Source: Epiperipatus broadwayi (taxonomy: Eukaryota > Onychophora > Udeonychophora > Euonychophora > Peripatidae). Taken from it: a stretch of 64,000 nucleotides of DNA. The translations under genes were made by a program, and so were the position numbers. The stretch spans positions 1 to 64,000 of the forward strand of contig JAQFVV010000153.1 in NCBI GenBank assembly GCA_028023455.1. Reading direction: 5' to 3'. Positions 15,686-29,190 of this stretch are shown here, one piece after another. Numbering within the stretch: the first letter of the stretch is position 1; each line of letters starts with the position of its first letter. Below the pieces are notes generated by a model. The model was not told the DNA's origin, did not search any database, and saw only the letters and a list, made by a program, of their open reading frames with translations.

Positions 15686-18600
15686 TGTTTAATGAAATAA
15701 TTATGGTTATATATAAATATGTATAAATTGTGCTTTTAATGAAGTGCACAGTAATCATAAAATTTTAGTCAAACAATTAGGCAATGTTAACTTGAATTGA
15801 ATTTCATTCTCACAGATGATATTGTCTAGGATAGCTTCCTATACAATAACATACACTGCAGACAAGAATGGGAATGTATTCTTACTGTATGACAACTATA
15901 TATTAATATTATAAGACTTTGCTGTTATTTACATACAGGATTAGGAAATTTTATTGCTCTGAGTATGTTTGTTTATAATAACTGCTCAATTAAAATAAAA
16001 CATAATATTTAATATTATAAAATTTTTCAACAGTAGAAACTGTTTTATTTCAACTTATCTTAAGCTTTTTATTCTTATTTAACAATTCTGGATTTCCAAT
16101 ATGTTTGTATAGTCTTCAGACTTGCTGATCTTAAATACAATATAAATATATCAAAAGTTCAGACTTGTATATAAATGAGTGGTTTAGGATAAATTGATAA
16201 TATTAAATATTTATTTTATATTAATTCGTTATTGATTGATATTTATTCTACATATTTTGACAGCATATATTATTTTCGTATATGTAATGCTTAAAAGTAT
16301 TTTCTTGAAATGGTTATTGCTATGAATATTTGATTTGCTCTCCATCAGTAGCATTCCACAATGTGTATAATAAAAGAATGACTATCATTTATTACATCTT
16401 ATGTTGTTATATTGCAGATTATCACGTGAAACTTCAACTAGATGAACAAGTTTTAACTCAATTGAGTTATATATTATAAATTAGTTTGTTTGCTTTGCTA
16501 TGCTTTGCAAATGATAAAAAACCAATCAATTTAAAATAACTTTCAATGTTTATCTTCATTGATTTTAAACGCACTCTTCTAACTGACATTATTTATAAAC
16601 ATTCTTTATATTACAACATTGGCAGCAATAAAACCTAACACTCTTTATAAAACATACATTACCGAGCACTGTTGCTAGGAGGAGCGCATCAATTATTCAT
16701 AGCAACAATCTTTCAAGAGAATAGGTTTCAGTATTATATATATTCAGAAATATATTCATTTATCTTTATATACTGCCTACTAAAAAAATCATTGAATAGA
16801 AACTCTGTATTTATGGCTAAAACTATTTTATTTATACTTAAATCCTCTTAAAACAGATTCTAGTTGACTATATTTTTTCAATATATATTTTGAAACAAAC
16901 CAGACATTTTTTTATTCGAATATAAGATGATAATCTTATAAGAATAGAACAATAAAAAATAGCTGATGTTTTAGTAGGGGCAAATTTATTTTTCTCAGAA
17001 GTTAATATTAGCTTAAGTTGTAGGAATGTGTATATGTGTCACAATAATGTAAAAGCTTATTACTTTATATTGTACTTTTAAATTTACTAATTATTTTTCC
17101 TTATATCTATATACAATCCTTATAAACACTTCTCACTTTTTTCTGCTATTCTTATATACAATATTGCAATTCCCAAAAATCCTTCTTACATTTTTCAGCA
17201 ATTTTTTTTTATTAAATTTTAAATATTATAGTTTTGATTGTACCTTGCAGTCTTTATTAGATCTTATTCTTTTTCTTTAATTAATTCTCTCTATTCTCCT
17301 TTTTTGTACCTGTTAGATAATTCTGAAAAATAAACATGCTTTTCATTTGGTTATATGAATATGCTTTTTAAAAGTGTATTTAATATGGTATACACTTTAC
17401 CCCACTTAGAGAAGGCAATTCATCCCTCAAAACTCATTGTTACTCAGTAATTTTGTATAAAGAACAAGTAGTTATAATGGTTTCCTATAGAAAAAAAATG
17501 TGGCTGGTTATTCTAGCTAAAAATTACCTTATACACTGTGAACAAACAACATAAGTTAATACATATATTAATTTAAAAACTACCTTAATGTACATTATAT
17601 GCTTGTGTAAATTGCACTACATGTATTATGCAAGTATGCATTTGAAATATGTATGTATGTATGATAATGTACCTAAAATCTATATAAAAACACTTATCTT
17701 AAAGATGATTTTTCCAGTGATCCATTCATCAATCATAATTATTTAATTTTCTAAATCATGAATTTCTTATGCTACAGTTCTAAATCCTTAGATAATCTTG
17801 GCTTTTGGTGGAGTGCACCAGCTGAATATCTCTAGAAAAAAGTTTATAATGGATGTTTGATATGCTTTTTGATTTTTTGTTTCATATGGGATGTCATGAT
17901 TTCATGATTTTGGAAAGTTTGGATGTGTATATGATGTTTGAGCATTTTTTTATATTGTCTTTGTTTTTAAAAATAGTAGCAATGATAAACATGGATAAAT
18001 CATAGAAGAACAGATATTATGATTTCCTTTTTCTCTTTCCAGTCAATTTAAAATATTCATTTCTGTTTCCAAGCTCAGAGATTGTCATGACTGTTTTGTG
18101 GTCATATTAATTGCGGCCATGATTCTAATTTAAAATGTATGAAGCTATAAACTTTTAAACAGAATTTCTAAAAAAAAAAAAAACAAATGCATCTTTTAAC
18201 TGTTCAAAAGTACAGCAAAATGGATGAAAGAGTGAAAGTAAACTAGCAGTTAACAATTGTTTATATTATACCACACAGCTGTTTATGCTGTGATGAAAAA
18301 ATCCGTGCCAATTTTTTTTTTTTTTCAAATTTGTTATACTATATTATATTAATTACATGAAATTATTTAAAATTTTTTAAAAAAAAGTTTAATAACTTAT
18401 TTAATTGATCATAAAAACTTGTTATTTATCATTAGTGTAGGAGTAGAAAAATTAGCATACTGTATATTATCAAAACCTAATCACAATTAACTTCAAAAAA
18501 ATAATATTCTAATGTAGTAAAAAAGGAAAAAAAGTATCTAATGCATTCTCTGTTTGTATTTTGTAATCAATATTTAAAGCTTTTTTTTACAATATTTACT

Positions 18601-19109
18601 GTGCAGATTTAAATAAACAGCATTTTATATACAAATATTGTAGCTTTTGTTTTTGCCATGAGATGTTGCATTTTAGCCATTTTCTTTTAAATGTCTTAAA
18701 ACTTTTTTCTTTAATGCAGTACTTGTAAAGGCAGTGATACAAACTATTTAAATAAATATTAAAGGTATGAATATTTTTCCGTTTATTTGAATGCAATTTT
18801 GCTCATGTTTCTTAAAACTGAAAATACATTTACATTACCAGTTTATGCTGAATATTTTTTTTATTTTTTCATTTCTACAGTTTTATATGTGTGTGATCAT
18901 GTTATGAGATGTTTTAAAATTAAGCAACTAGATTAAGTATTATTTTTAATTTAGATTTAGTAATTTTTGCTTTTACAAAATTTATTATTATGATTTTTTT
19001 GTTGAAATAACAATTATGATAACTAAATTACAATATGATGATCATAATTTTTGCCACAAGCAATGTACTGTTAGGGAAATTTTTAATCCATAAAAGTGAG
19101 TAAATACAA
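15686..19109. other. AT-rich DNA, nothing identified
   Basis: No coding signal. The minus-strand open stretch at 18,596-18,796 has no recognisable motif. Confidence 0.5.
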
Positions 19110-20145
19110 TACACCTGGGTCTCGTTTTATGCAAATTATTTTAATGCAATTTTGAAGTTATGTGATTTATGTTTCTTCTTAATATTTTTCATATTTCACT
19201 ATATTTATTAGATATCAAGAAATTTAAATTATTAATAACTTATTTTGACTTGAAATACATTTTTTTTTTTCAAAAATATAACGTTATATTAGCAGCTAAC
19301 ATGAATATGGCCTGAAGCTGTATTTAGAATAAATAACCTACTTATGCTAATGAGTAAATAATAATAATAGATTTATACTTACATATAAAAATATCGCAAT
19401 AAATATTCAAAAATTTTAAACTTTTAAAATGTACTTTCTTAGGTATAACAGAAATAAATAATGTAGGTTTTTAAAATAAATAACAAAGATTTTATAAACT
19501 GAAAATAATATTTCTAATGATAATGTATAATCTTTTTGTTTTGATTGTGATATCATTTTTTAAATATAGAAACAAAATGTGAACATTTAAAATTTATTTC
19601 AGTAGTAAAAATCAGTTGTCAACAGAAAACCAGCACAAGACTAAAATTGACACTAGTTGTGTAGATGGAATGGAGCAGAATATGGGAAAACTTAGAGTGG
19701 GGAATGGAAAATAAAGTGGCTAACAAGTTTCTCTGGGCATAATTGCTGAGAGATTCTTGACTTCTTTCAAGGAGAAGCTATATTACATTATATCGACGAA
19801 TCTGATTTCTTACCAGTTTACAAACGAACCGCATATTGTCAAAAAATATATATATATAAATGTCAAATTAAATACTGTAGTTAATAAAAAAAAGTAAAAA
19901 AAGTTTGTCGTGTACCAAATTTTTTCAAATATTTGAAAATTTTTATTAGTCATACTTTATTTGCTTACTTTTTTAATGTGAATTTTAAAGTAATTTTTCT
20001 TTCTTGCTTTGCTTTTATGCAAATTCTGAAAATTACAGCACCGATCCCCCATTTCCCAAGATAAATTAAGTCTATTTTTGTGCTTTTTTTTTAATGCGGG
20101 TTTTCTGTGGAACTTATCTACCACATAAAATGAGACCCAGGTGTA
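19110..20145. mobile_element. non-autonomous Tc1/mariner-type element (pogo/Tigger-like ends)
   Basis: CACCTGGGTCTCGTTTTATG begins at 19,112. Its reverse complement, with one mismatch (CATAAAATGAGACCCAGGTG), ends at 20,143. Each terminus is flanked by TA (19,110-19,111 and 20,144-20,145), the target duplication of Tc1/mariner elements. The right end reads inward from the TIR to a GTTCCACAGAAAACCCGCATT-like string, a style I associate with pogo/Tigger termini; that subgroup call is from memory. The interior is about 1.03 kb with no transposase motif, so it would need an enzyme supplied in trans. The 70-residue open frame at its right end is non-coding in appearance. Confidence 0.75.
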
Positions 20146-20470
20146 TACAATTTTTAAACTAATATACACATTTAAAATTTTAATACAGTATTAATGTACT
20201 TGATTGTGGTATGTCATTAAAATATGATGTTGACTATTTATTACACTGCATGAAATACTTTTTTGGACTTTGTAATCATTAACAATGAAAGTCTTTACTT
20301 TGGATATGTCATTAATGAAGAACTGATTGTCTTGCAAAGATTCTGGATGAAAATTAAATAAAATAATGAACTTCACATTCATTAATGATATTTTAAGTTT
20401 ATAATCAAAATACTGTATACAGCATTAATATTGTATACTCAATTGTACATTATCAATAAACTCTGTACTA

Positions 20471-20886
20471 ATATATATATTAAGGCTATAACCTTAAGAC
20501 TATGCATCTAGCTGTGACAGTATGGACCTCTACAAATTTTACCACAAGATTAACAACTTTAAAAGACAAGAGCAGCCACTCTTATCTCTGACATACTTTT
20601 TAATTATATAGGCAATTCTAAGCATTTTGATTTGAGAGCGTGATGCTGTCAACTACTTCACTGATTATACTTCATTGATTATTGTGGACTTAATCAGTGA
20701 AGTAGTTAATAGCTTCACGCTCTCAAATCAAAATTCTTTAGATCAGCCTATATAATTAAAAAGTACGTCAGAGATAAGAGTGGCCACTCTTGTCTTTTAA
20801 AGTTGTTAATCTTGTGTTAAGATTTGTAGAGATCCCTACTGTCACATCTAGATGCATAGTCTTAAGGTTATAACCTTAATATATAT
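20471..20886. repeat. long fold-back palindrome (MITE-like), 416 bp
   Basis: The two halves are near-complete reverse complements: TTAAGGCTATAACCTTAAGA on the left pairs with TCTTAAGGTTATAACCTTAA on the right. Further paired blocks are ATGCATCTAG, AAGACAAGAG, AGAGATAAGAGT, TATATAATTAAAAAGTA and GATTTGAGAGCGTGA. Arms of about 190-200 bp meet in a short loop near 20,665-20,690. A few mismatches and small indels show some age. Flanks are ATATAT on both sides. No coding capacity. Such structures can produce long hairpin RNA if transcribed. Confidence 0.9.
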
Positions 20887-21913
20887 TACTTAAGTAATGA
20901 GTATGTGCTTAACAAATTATTAATTACAACTTTAAACTCTGTACTGTAAAGTTTCAGAATAAAAGTCACTATTTTGTTTTTGGATGACATATTGGTAATA
21001 ACTATTCTATGACTTTATCAGTCTTACAAAATAGCCACCAAAAAAAATAAAAAAATTTTTTTTATGATTATTATAGTGAGTAATTAATAGTAAACAAAAT
21101 AGTAGATACAAATTGATGATAATCACTATTGTGAATATTTGCATAAAAGTTAAGTGCTAAGTAGGATATAGGTGTATTCAGTATGATAGCATAGGTTCAA
21201 ATATCATTTCTTTATAAACAATTACTATATTATTCATTTAATAGTAAGCATATATATTTTAAAAGTAATTCATTAAAACAACCATAAAAATGAGATAGTA
21301 TTCAGAATATTCTTTTGAAATTGTTCAATAAGTATTTTATTTTTGTTGAAGCTAAGAAAACATGAAAACCTACTTAATTGCTTATGTTTAGTAAATAAAG
21401 CCAAAATACAAGGAGTACCCCCAAAATAACCAGAATCATTCTGTGGTAGCCACATCTATTGCAATACATGCTTCTGCTTCTGTTTTCTTTTAGGGAAAAT
21501 AGTTGTAATGTTTGAAAGAGCTTAGAAGCAAGTTACTTTGGATAAATACACATTTAGAAATGTTAAATTTACCATATCCCAAAAAAAGCATGCTGAGTAA
21601 AGTCAAATATCAAGGTGCTATTTTTTAATGCTAAGGGCAATTGACCCAAATTTCATTCATAATGATCAGGCATTTAAAATCTCTAAATTTGTAAATGTTT
21701 GCATGATGCAATAAAATGTAAATGTCCTGTTTTGTGGCAAAGTGAAGAGTGCATGTTTTATCATGATAATGTGGCTAGAGCATAAAGTTTGATTGCAAAT
21801 AATTTTAATTAAATTCAGCATGATACTGCTTATCTATCAGTCACATTCATTTGATCTTGCTCTGTGTATCTTTTTTAAATTTTTCAAATGAAAAAAATGT
21901 CTTTTTTTTGCAG
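20887..21913. other. AT-rich DNA, possible intron
   Basis: No independent feature is supported. The segment ends in a polypyrimidine stretch and CAG at 21,901-21,913, which could be the acceptor of the candidate exon that follows. Confidence 0.3.
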
Positions 21914-22010
21914 ATCTAGAATTGCTGAAGAAAAAAAACACAGAGGCATTAAAACAAATCACTTTTCAAGTGTTTCCAGATTATTTCAAAAAGTAAAAAA
22001 ACACATTTAG
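21914..22010 (+). CDS. candidate terminal exon, unrecognised protein
   Basis: A strong acceptor-like string (CTTTTTTTTGCAG, ending 21,913) precedes a 31-codon open stretch read from 21,915 to a TAG at 22,008-22,010. The peptide begins SRIAEEKKHRGIK and ends VSRLFQKVKKHI. It has a basic, mixed composition that is unlike the Ile/Asn/Lys/Phe-rich chance frames around it. I do not recognise the protein. If real, it would be the last coding exon of a plus-strand gene whose earlier exons lie upstream, perhaps outside the window. Short open stretches after a CAG are common by chance, so support is limited. Confidence 0.22.
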
Positions 22011-22109
22011 ATAGGTGCATTGTATTAAATTGATTATACGTTGAAAATGATTCAATTTGCAACACCTAAAAATAAATATACAATTTTTATTACAAAATTT
22101 TAGTTATAT

Positions 22110-22255
22110 ATACATTTCATTACCAACCAATCAACACATAGACAATCCTAATATCATATAACAACCAACAAATTAAAACTATTGTCAAGGCAACTTTCTT
22201 TTAATAATAAAGGTGGAATCCCACCTTTATTATTAATGGTCCAATATATTTATAT
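22110..22255. repeat. direct repeat D, copy 1, with 16-bp hairpin
   Basis: This segment matches 22,472-22,605 in the same orientation: ACCAATCAACA, TTAGACAATCC or TAGACAATCC, AATATCA, CAACAAATT, and a TTTAATAATAAA/TTTAACAATAAA block. It contains a perfect hairpin, TTAATAATAAAGGTGG (22,201-22,216) and its reverse complement (22,221-22,236), around AATC. Confidence 0.8.
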
Positions 22256-22471
22256 AGACACTAAAGATTGCAACTTGATTACAGAGATTGAAATTATTGA
22301 TATAAAGAAGGTTAACTAAACCTCTTTAAACAGATAAATATAATATATTTTGAATGCAGATAAATAAATAGTCAATCATAACATTATAAACTGCTCTATA
22401 AATTTAAAATTACACCTAAAGTATTATTTAAATAATAAGAGTAATAATGTTCAAGGCAAAATGAGTTTGTA

Positions 22472-22605
22472 ATTAATCATTAAAAACCAATCAACAGTTA
22501 GACAATCCCAATATCAATAACAATCAACAAATTCAAACTGCTGTTAATGCAACTTCTTTTAACAATAAATGTGGAATCACATCTTTATTAATGGGCCAAT
22601 AAAAG
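22472..22605. repeat. direct repeat D, copy 2
   Basis: Diverged copy of the segment about 360 bp upstream. The hairpin is partly preserved (TTAACAATAAATGTG...CACATCTTTATTAA, with mismatches). Likely a local duplication of a small element or of its target. Confidence 0.75.
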
Positions 22606-23843
22606 GAATCAGAAGACATTGTGGAAATAAACATGAATAAATAAATATGAACATAATAAAAGAGCAAAAAAACAGTATCAGAAGTCATTATAAGCAATAA
22701 ATACAGTATCACCAACAATAATTATTAATCAACAGTCATTCCATGTGATTTGATTTTAAAAAGATATAGTATAAAATCATAAGCTAATCATCATCAAGTC
22801 ACTACCAAACTTGAATATAATATTATAAAAGCAATGATTAATACTTTTTTATACATAAGTGCTAAAATAACTATAACACAAAACACATAGCTATGATGGG
22901 AATCATTATATCAATGCTGACTATCAACAATTCTCAGGACCATCAGGTTATCATGCATATACTTATTATCAATAAACTAACCAACATTCTAATATTTATA
23001 AAGTAAAGTGAATTTATTTAAAAAATGATCTTTATTTTTTTTATTACCATATAAATAATTCTACAGAAAACCATACAGATATCTTCAAAATATCGTATAT
23101 ACTATTAAATAGAAGCTAGCATTGGGATCGTAGAATCTTAGTGATTATGAACAAGAGAAAACACACACTATTTAAATTATGCTATTACTAAATAACTTTA
23201 GTGAAATATCTTAATGATTCAAAAAATTATCAATAAATTAATAATCACAATAAAAAATGAAAAATGTAATAAATACTCAATAATGTATATAGAGATCATT
23301 TCCTTAAATTATAAACCAAATTACTTTTGCAATCTAATTACAGAAAACATCAGCATATTAGAACTTAGTTACAAAATATAGATAACACATTTACTAATTA
23401 TATATATATTTTTTTTAATTCTAAAACAAGTGATTTATGAATGATGTAATAAAATTTTAAGAACATTTATGTAGAGTTTCTATTTTCTGGAAAATTTAAT
23501 CTTGTATTTGAGTATTTTATTTCATTGGTCAGTGAATTTTTATTTTTTTTCTAAACACTTTCTTTTTTCATTAGCTGCATAATTTATTCAGTTTATTAAA
23601 AAGTTACTTTCTTTATAGCAAGTCAGTACAATAAAGGACAGATACTATTGCTTTTGGACACTAAATAGTAATACATTTTTGTATATACCAGAGTTAGCAT
23701 TTAAAATAATATATAAATACTAATGTATACTTCACTTACTAGCCAATATTTTTTTTTATCTATACTTCATGTGTATGTAAAAATATTAGTGTTTCTTTAT
23801 GTATAAATTATATACCACTGGAATCTCAATATCAACAAGATGC
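22606..23843. other. AT-rich DNA, nothing identified
   Basis: No coding or structural signal. Poly(T) runs near 23,410 and 23,750. Confidence 0.5.
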
Positions 23844-25219
<1,376 letters not shown>

Positions 25220-25304
25220 GCCATTACAATTTGGTCACTAGCCAAATTTATAGTAATGTGCATGTAAGAAAGTGTAAAACAAAATCATCATCACATTTTT
25301 ATAT

Positions 25305-25365
25305 AACCATAAAAGAAGCTGTAGGGCATCCAAGTTCAAACCCTACCAGATCAAAATTCTAAAAG
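25305..25365 (+). repeat. possible SINE fragment
   Basis: The string GTAGGGCATCCAAGTTCAAA followed by CCCTACCAGATCAAAATTC resembles tRNA-derived repeat cores I have seen in mollusc sequence. The match is from memory and short, and no second copy with these exact words was found in the window. Confidence 0.25.
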
Positions 25366-25779
25366 CTTTAGATAGGAAGAGAGTGGGTCAACAATTATAT
25401 GCTTTATTTGTTTGTGTGTTGATAGAAAGGTAATACACACATTTAAACCTATTTAATATTTAAATTTTCTGTTAAAAAGCAAAGTTATAATGCATACGTA
25501 TAGGCAATGTATGTGTAAACTATTTAATTGTTTTATATTTCAAATATTCAACATTTTAACTTTCTTTAAAACTAACCTATGCTTGATCAATTCTAATATT
25601 TTATTCTATGCTTTTATTTTGCTTTTCTTTAATTATAATTGGGATTTAAAAGTTACAGATTTAATTAAATAATTGGGTTATAATTACTAAGCTAGCAATT
25701 ATATTATTTAATGTTAGTTTATGAATGATTTGAAAGAATGAAGGATGTGTGTACATTACATACAGAAATTTACATTTAC

Positions 25780-28500
25780 TAAATATTGAAAGAAAAGGAA
25801 GGATTAAATCTGTCAAATTATTTTTTTTTGTACAATTTTTTTTGTTAAAAGAGGAAATCTGTTTAATCAGATATCTATCTTTGTAGCAATTTTGTTTTTT
25901 TTTTTGATTATTTGTTACTTTGGGAGCTCAATTTGGGTGGGAACTCTAATTTTGAAATTGTCTTACCTCAAGATCTAAAGAAGGAAGCTCAAAGATTTGA
26001 AATGTTACCTGGATGTTAAAAAAAAAAAAAAAGAGAAAAGAAAGGAAATAAGGATTAAGTCTATTTTTTTTTAAACAAAAGTGTCTGGAAAAAGGATTAA
26101 ACTTTTCAGTTGAAAAATAATTTAGTTGAAAATAAATTAGAGATCTAATTAAAACAAATTTGTCCAAAAATAGCAAGTGATGCTATCTCTGATTGGTTAA
26201 GTTAGCTAAAAATTGGATATAAAAAGTGTCTGGAATTATTTTATTTTTTTTTTATGATTCAGATTGTTAAACTATCAAATTGAATGCTGAAAATATAAGA
26301 AATGTCTGGCTAGAAAAATTATATATATATGTCCCACTTTTGCTGACCATCCGGGGGAAGCTGCACATCACATAGGAAAGAAAAGATGTTGTCTAAAATA
26401 ATATTCTACACCTTTCAACTGACCAGAGAAATAAGATGTTTTTAATAGAAGGAAGAAAGCATTCACCTGCATTCAAAGAAGATGAATTAATCTACTGATA
26501 AATATTAATCATCAAGTCCAATTAATTGTTACAACAACTGATTTTAAACTCAAGAAAATTTATAAATGTGAAAACAACTGCTGTATTTCATCCACATGCT
26601 TGACAGGAAGAGAAGAAAAATTAATATAATGATTTCCAAATTGTCCACTAAAGCAAATAACCTCAATAGAGTCATCATCATCAAATAGTTATACACCTCA
26701 AGAAAGAGATTGTTCCCAGTAAAACAGAAATGGTAGCTGCAGAAATATAAACATTATACAAGACAAGTTTGAACCCTTGGAAATTCACCACAAACAAAAG
26801 ATCGGTAATATGACTTTTTATATCTATTTTCTTTATGATATCAGTCTTAATAAACATTTTAGCAATAAAGTGGTATATTTTATTTAAAGAACTTTTAAAG
26901 ACTATTCAGATCGATTAAAAACAAGAATGTCTTACTAATAATAACTTTGAGCTTCATAAATGATCTTGAATGTATGAAAATTATTTGTTTATTAATTTTA
27001 CAGTTATGAAAAATATTAATGTGTAAAACAATTTTTTTTATGGTATTATGATTTTAGTTTTAACTAATATATTATTATTATTTTGGTTTTAAATAATATT
27101 TTGTTATCATGGGATAAAACACGCACATACATAATGATATTTTATATGTGTATAATTGCGAGTGAATGTGGAGTAACAAGTAGTGTTAGAATATTAGATT
27201 AGTTTGTTTCAAGTTAAGTATAGCATTTCAGAGGTAGAAGAGAGGGGGGAGAAAATAATTTAAAACTTGTTTCTAAAACTTGCTCTTTCAATTCTACTAA
27301 CATTTTTTTTTACATTCTATTTACATGTTAGATTTTTAAAGTATGTGTGCTAATGAGCAGATAATATTTTTTTTTCTTGAAATACTTTTCTCATGGAGTG
27401 AAAATCATGGTCAATGTGACGTCCAACTTAATACAAAATACATTTGAAGGGAAAGAGGGAAGAACTTAAAATTAATCTGAGGATTGTTATATAATCAATT
27501 ATTATTATTATTATTCATGTCAATTTTCATATTTATCTAGAAATTTTTATGTATATGTTAGAAATGTAGTAATAAATATTAGTTTGTTTTATTAAACGAG
27601 GCATATATATTTCATTAAGTGTAGTCTTTGTTAAGTGTGATTATTCATCATCATCAATGGTTGAAAATTAGTTATTTAAGATATAAGTAAGTATGCTGAA
27701 ATTAAGCAATAATTATGAATTTCTTTATAAAATTAGTTTTATGTTTAGGCTTAGTCCTAGAGCTGTAGTTGAAACCCTTGTCATTATCATTATTATTATC
27801 ATCATCATCATCGTCATCAACGTTTTGATTAATGAGCTGTTTAACTGTTTAAAGGCCATAAATAAATATTGATTTTATAAAATTTAGTGATTTTATAGTA
27901 TTATTATAACCACATCCCATCATCTATTTCATGCAAGGATGAGTGAATTGCTATCCTAAATTAGTTATATATAATCTGAGCTAGTAAACTTATAAAAATA
28001 TTGAAACACATTTGTTATGTTAAGATCTGAGAAATGATTTATGTCTAGTATACTCCACTTTGGTTTATAGATGTTTTACTTTTACCTAAATATTAATGCA
28101 TATAGTGATATGGCTCAAAAAGCAAAATCTCCCATTTTATTAGAAATAAAGTACCAAGAAGGGATTCAAACCCGGTACATGTGAAAGGTTATCAGATATA
28201 ACCATATCTAGATTCAGATAATCTAGTGGCGCCCTGCTAGACCATATTCACTTAGTATTTGTTTAAACATGCACTTAACATCAAACCAAGAAATGAAAGT
28301 GGATAAAATCTACTGCCTGTATACCTGAGTTATATTTTATTGAATTACTAGTGTACTCACTTCACGTGATTTCCATATACCTGAGTTATAATATCTTTTG
28401 AACTTAAAAATTTGTTTATAATTCTTATATATATATATATATATATTGGACTCAGATATGGTAATAGTTAGCTATTTGAGCGACATTTAATTCGGTTACA
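25780..28500. repeat. possible worn relative of the 4.1-kb LTR
   Basis: Several landmarks occur in the same order as in the young LTR that starts 10 bp further on: GGAGAAAAG-type A/G-rich blocks, an ATT/ATC-rich run containing CATCATCATCATC (27,780-27,822 versus 31,620-31,660), a GGCCAT...AATATTGAT/AATATTAAT string (27,854 versus 31,687), the tRNA-like cassette with TCTAGATT...AATCTAGTGGCGC (28,207-28,233 versus 31,959-31,985), and a terminal TTACA at 28,496-28,500. Overall base identity is low, and much of this could be shared low complexity. A dot plot would decide. Confidence 0.3.
28161..28233 (-). repeat. tRNA-like cassette, flank copy
   Basis: Read on the minus strand, it runs GGCGCCACTAGATTATC, AATCTAGATATGG, then TACCGGGTTTGAATCCC, the last part being a good pol III B box. 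The same layout occurs at 31,921-31,985 inside the LTR. Likely a tRNA-derived SINE head. Confidence 0.55.
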
Positions 28501-29069
28501 ATATATATATTGTAGATATATATATTATTCAATTAATCAAAAAAAATTTTTTTTTTCTTTTATATATATGAGGATTTATATATGTGTATTTATTATTATA
28601 AATTTATAGATAGTTAATGAATAAACCATTATGTAGAGGGTAATAATATTTGGTAATGATTTATTATATATATTTTTATTAAATAAGGTGTCATATTATT
28701 TAACTTTGGTTTTATTAAAATAGAGTAGATCAGAAAAGTGTAAAATAAGGCGATGGAGATTATTAGATTAGGAGATAAAAAAAATGTACACGTGTGAAAG
28801 AATGAATACATCTGTACAAACACAAAGATGCTTTTACACCTATTTCTGATGGCTATAGATTCCAGGTTTGTTGTTGTCTGTGTCTTAAGATTATTTTTAC
28901 AAAAGAGGTGCTTTGATGTAGATAACGATAGCGATCAATTTTAAGTCTTTATTGATTGTGACCGATGTCAAACTTGTGAAGCTTTGATTTTTTTTTTAAG
29001 ATAAGGTTTCCAGATGTTTTTTTTTCTTTGGTTGAAATTCGTGATATAAATGATTGAAACAATTTTTTA

Positions 29070-29190
29070 ATCAGTTAGTCATTAATTTTTTTTAGAGAGA
29101 TGATCACTTAGTCATTAATTTTTTTTTTAGAGAGATGATCAGGCAGTATGATTTTATTTTTTGATCAGTCAGTATGATTTTATTTTTAGA
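29070..29190. repeat. variable short tandem repeat in 5' LTR
   Basis: Units of about 34 bp made of TTAGTCATTAATTTTTTT and AGAGAGATGATCA occur twice, followed by a duplicated GATCAGTCAGTATGATTTTA-type unit. The 3' LTR has three AGAGAGATGATCA units and lacks the second duplication, so the array length has changed since insertion or during reverse transcription. Confidence 0.8.

Noticed and set aside
28629-28823. 64-residue minus-strand frame present twice (also 39,498-39,692)
   Set aside because: It recurs only because the LTR is duplicated. Composition is AT-driven and no motif is visible.
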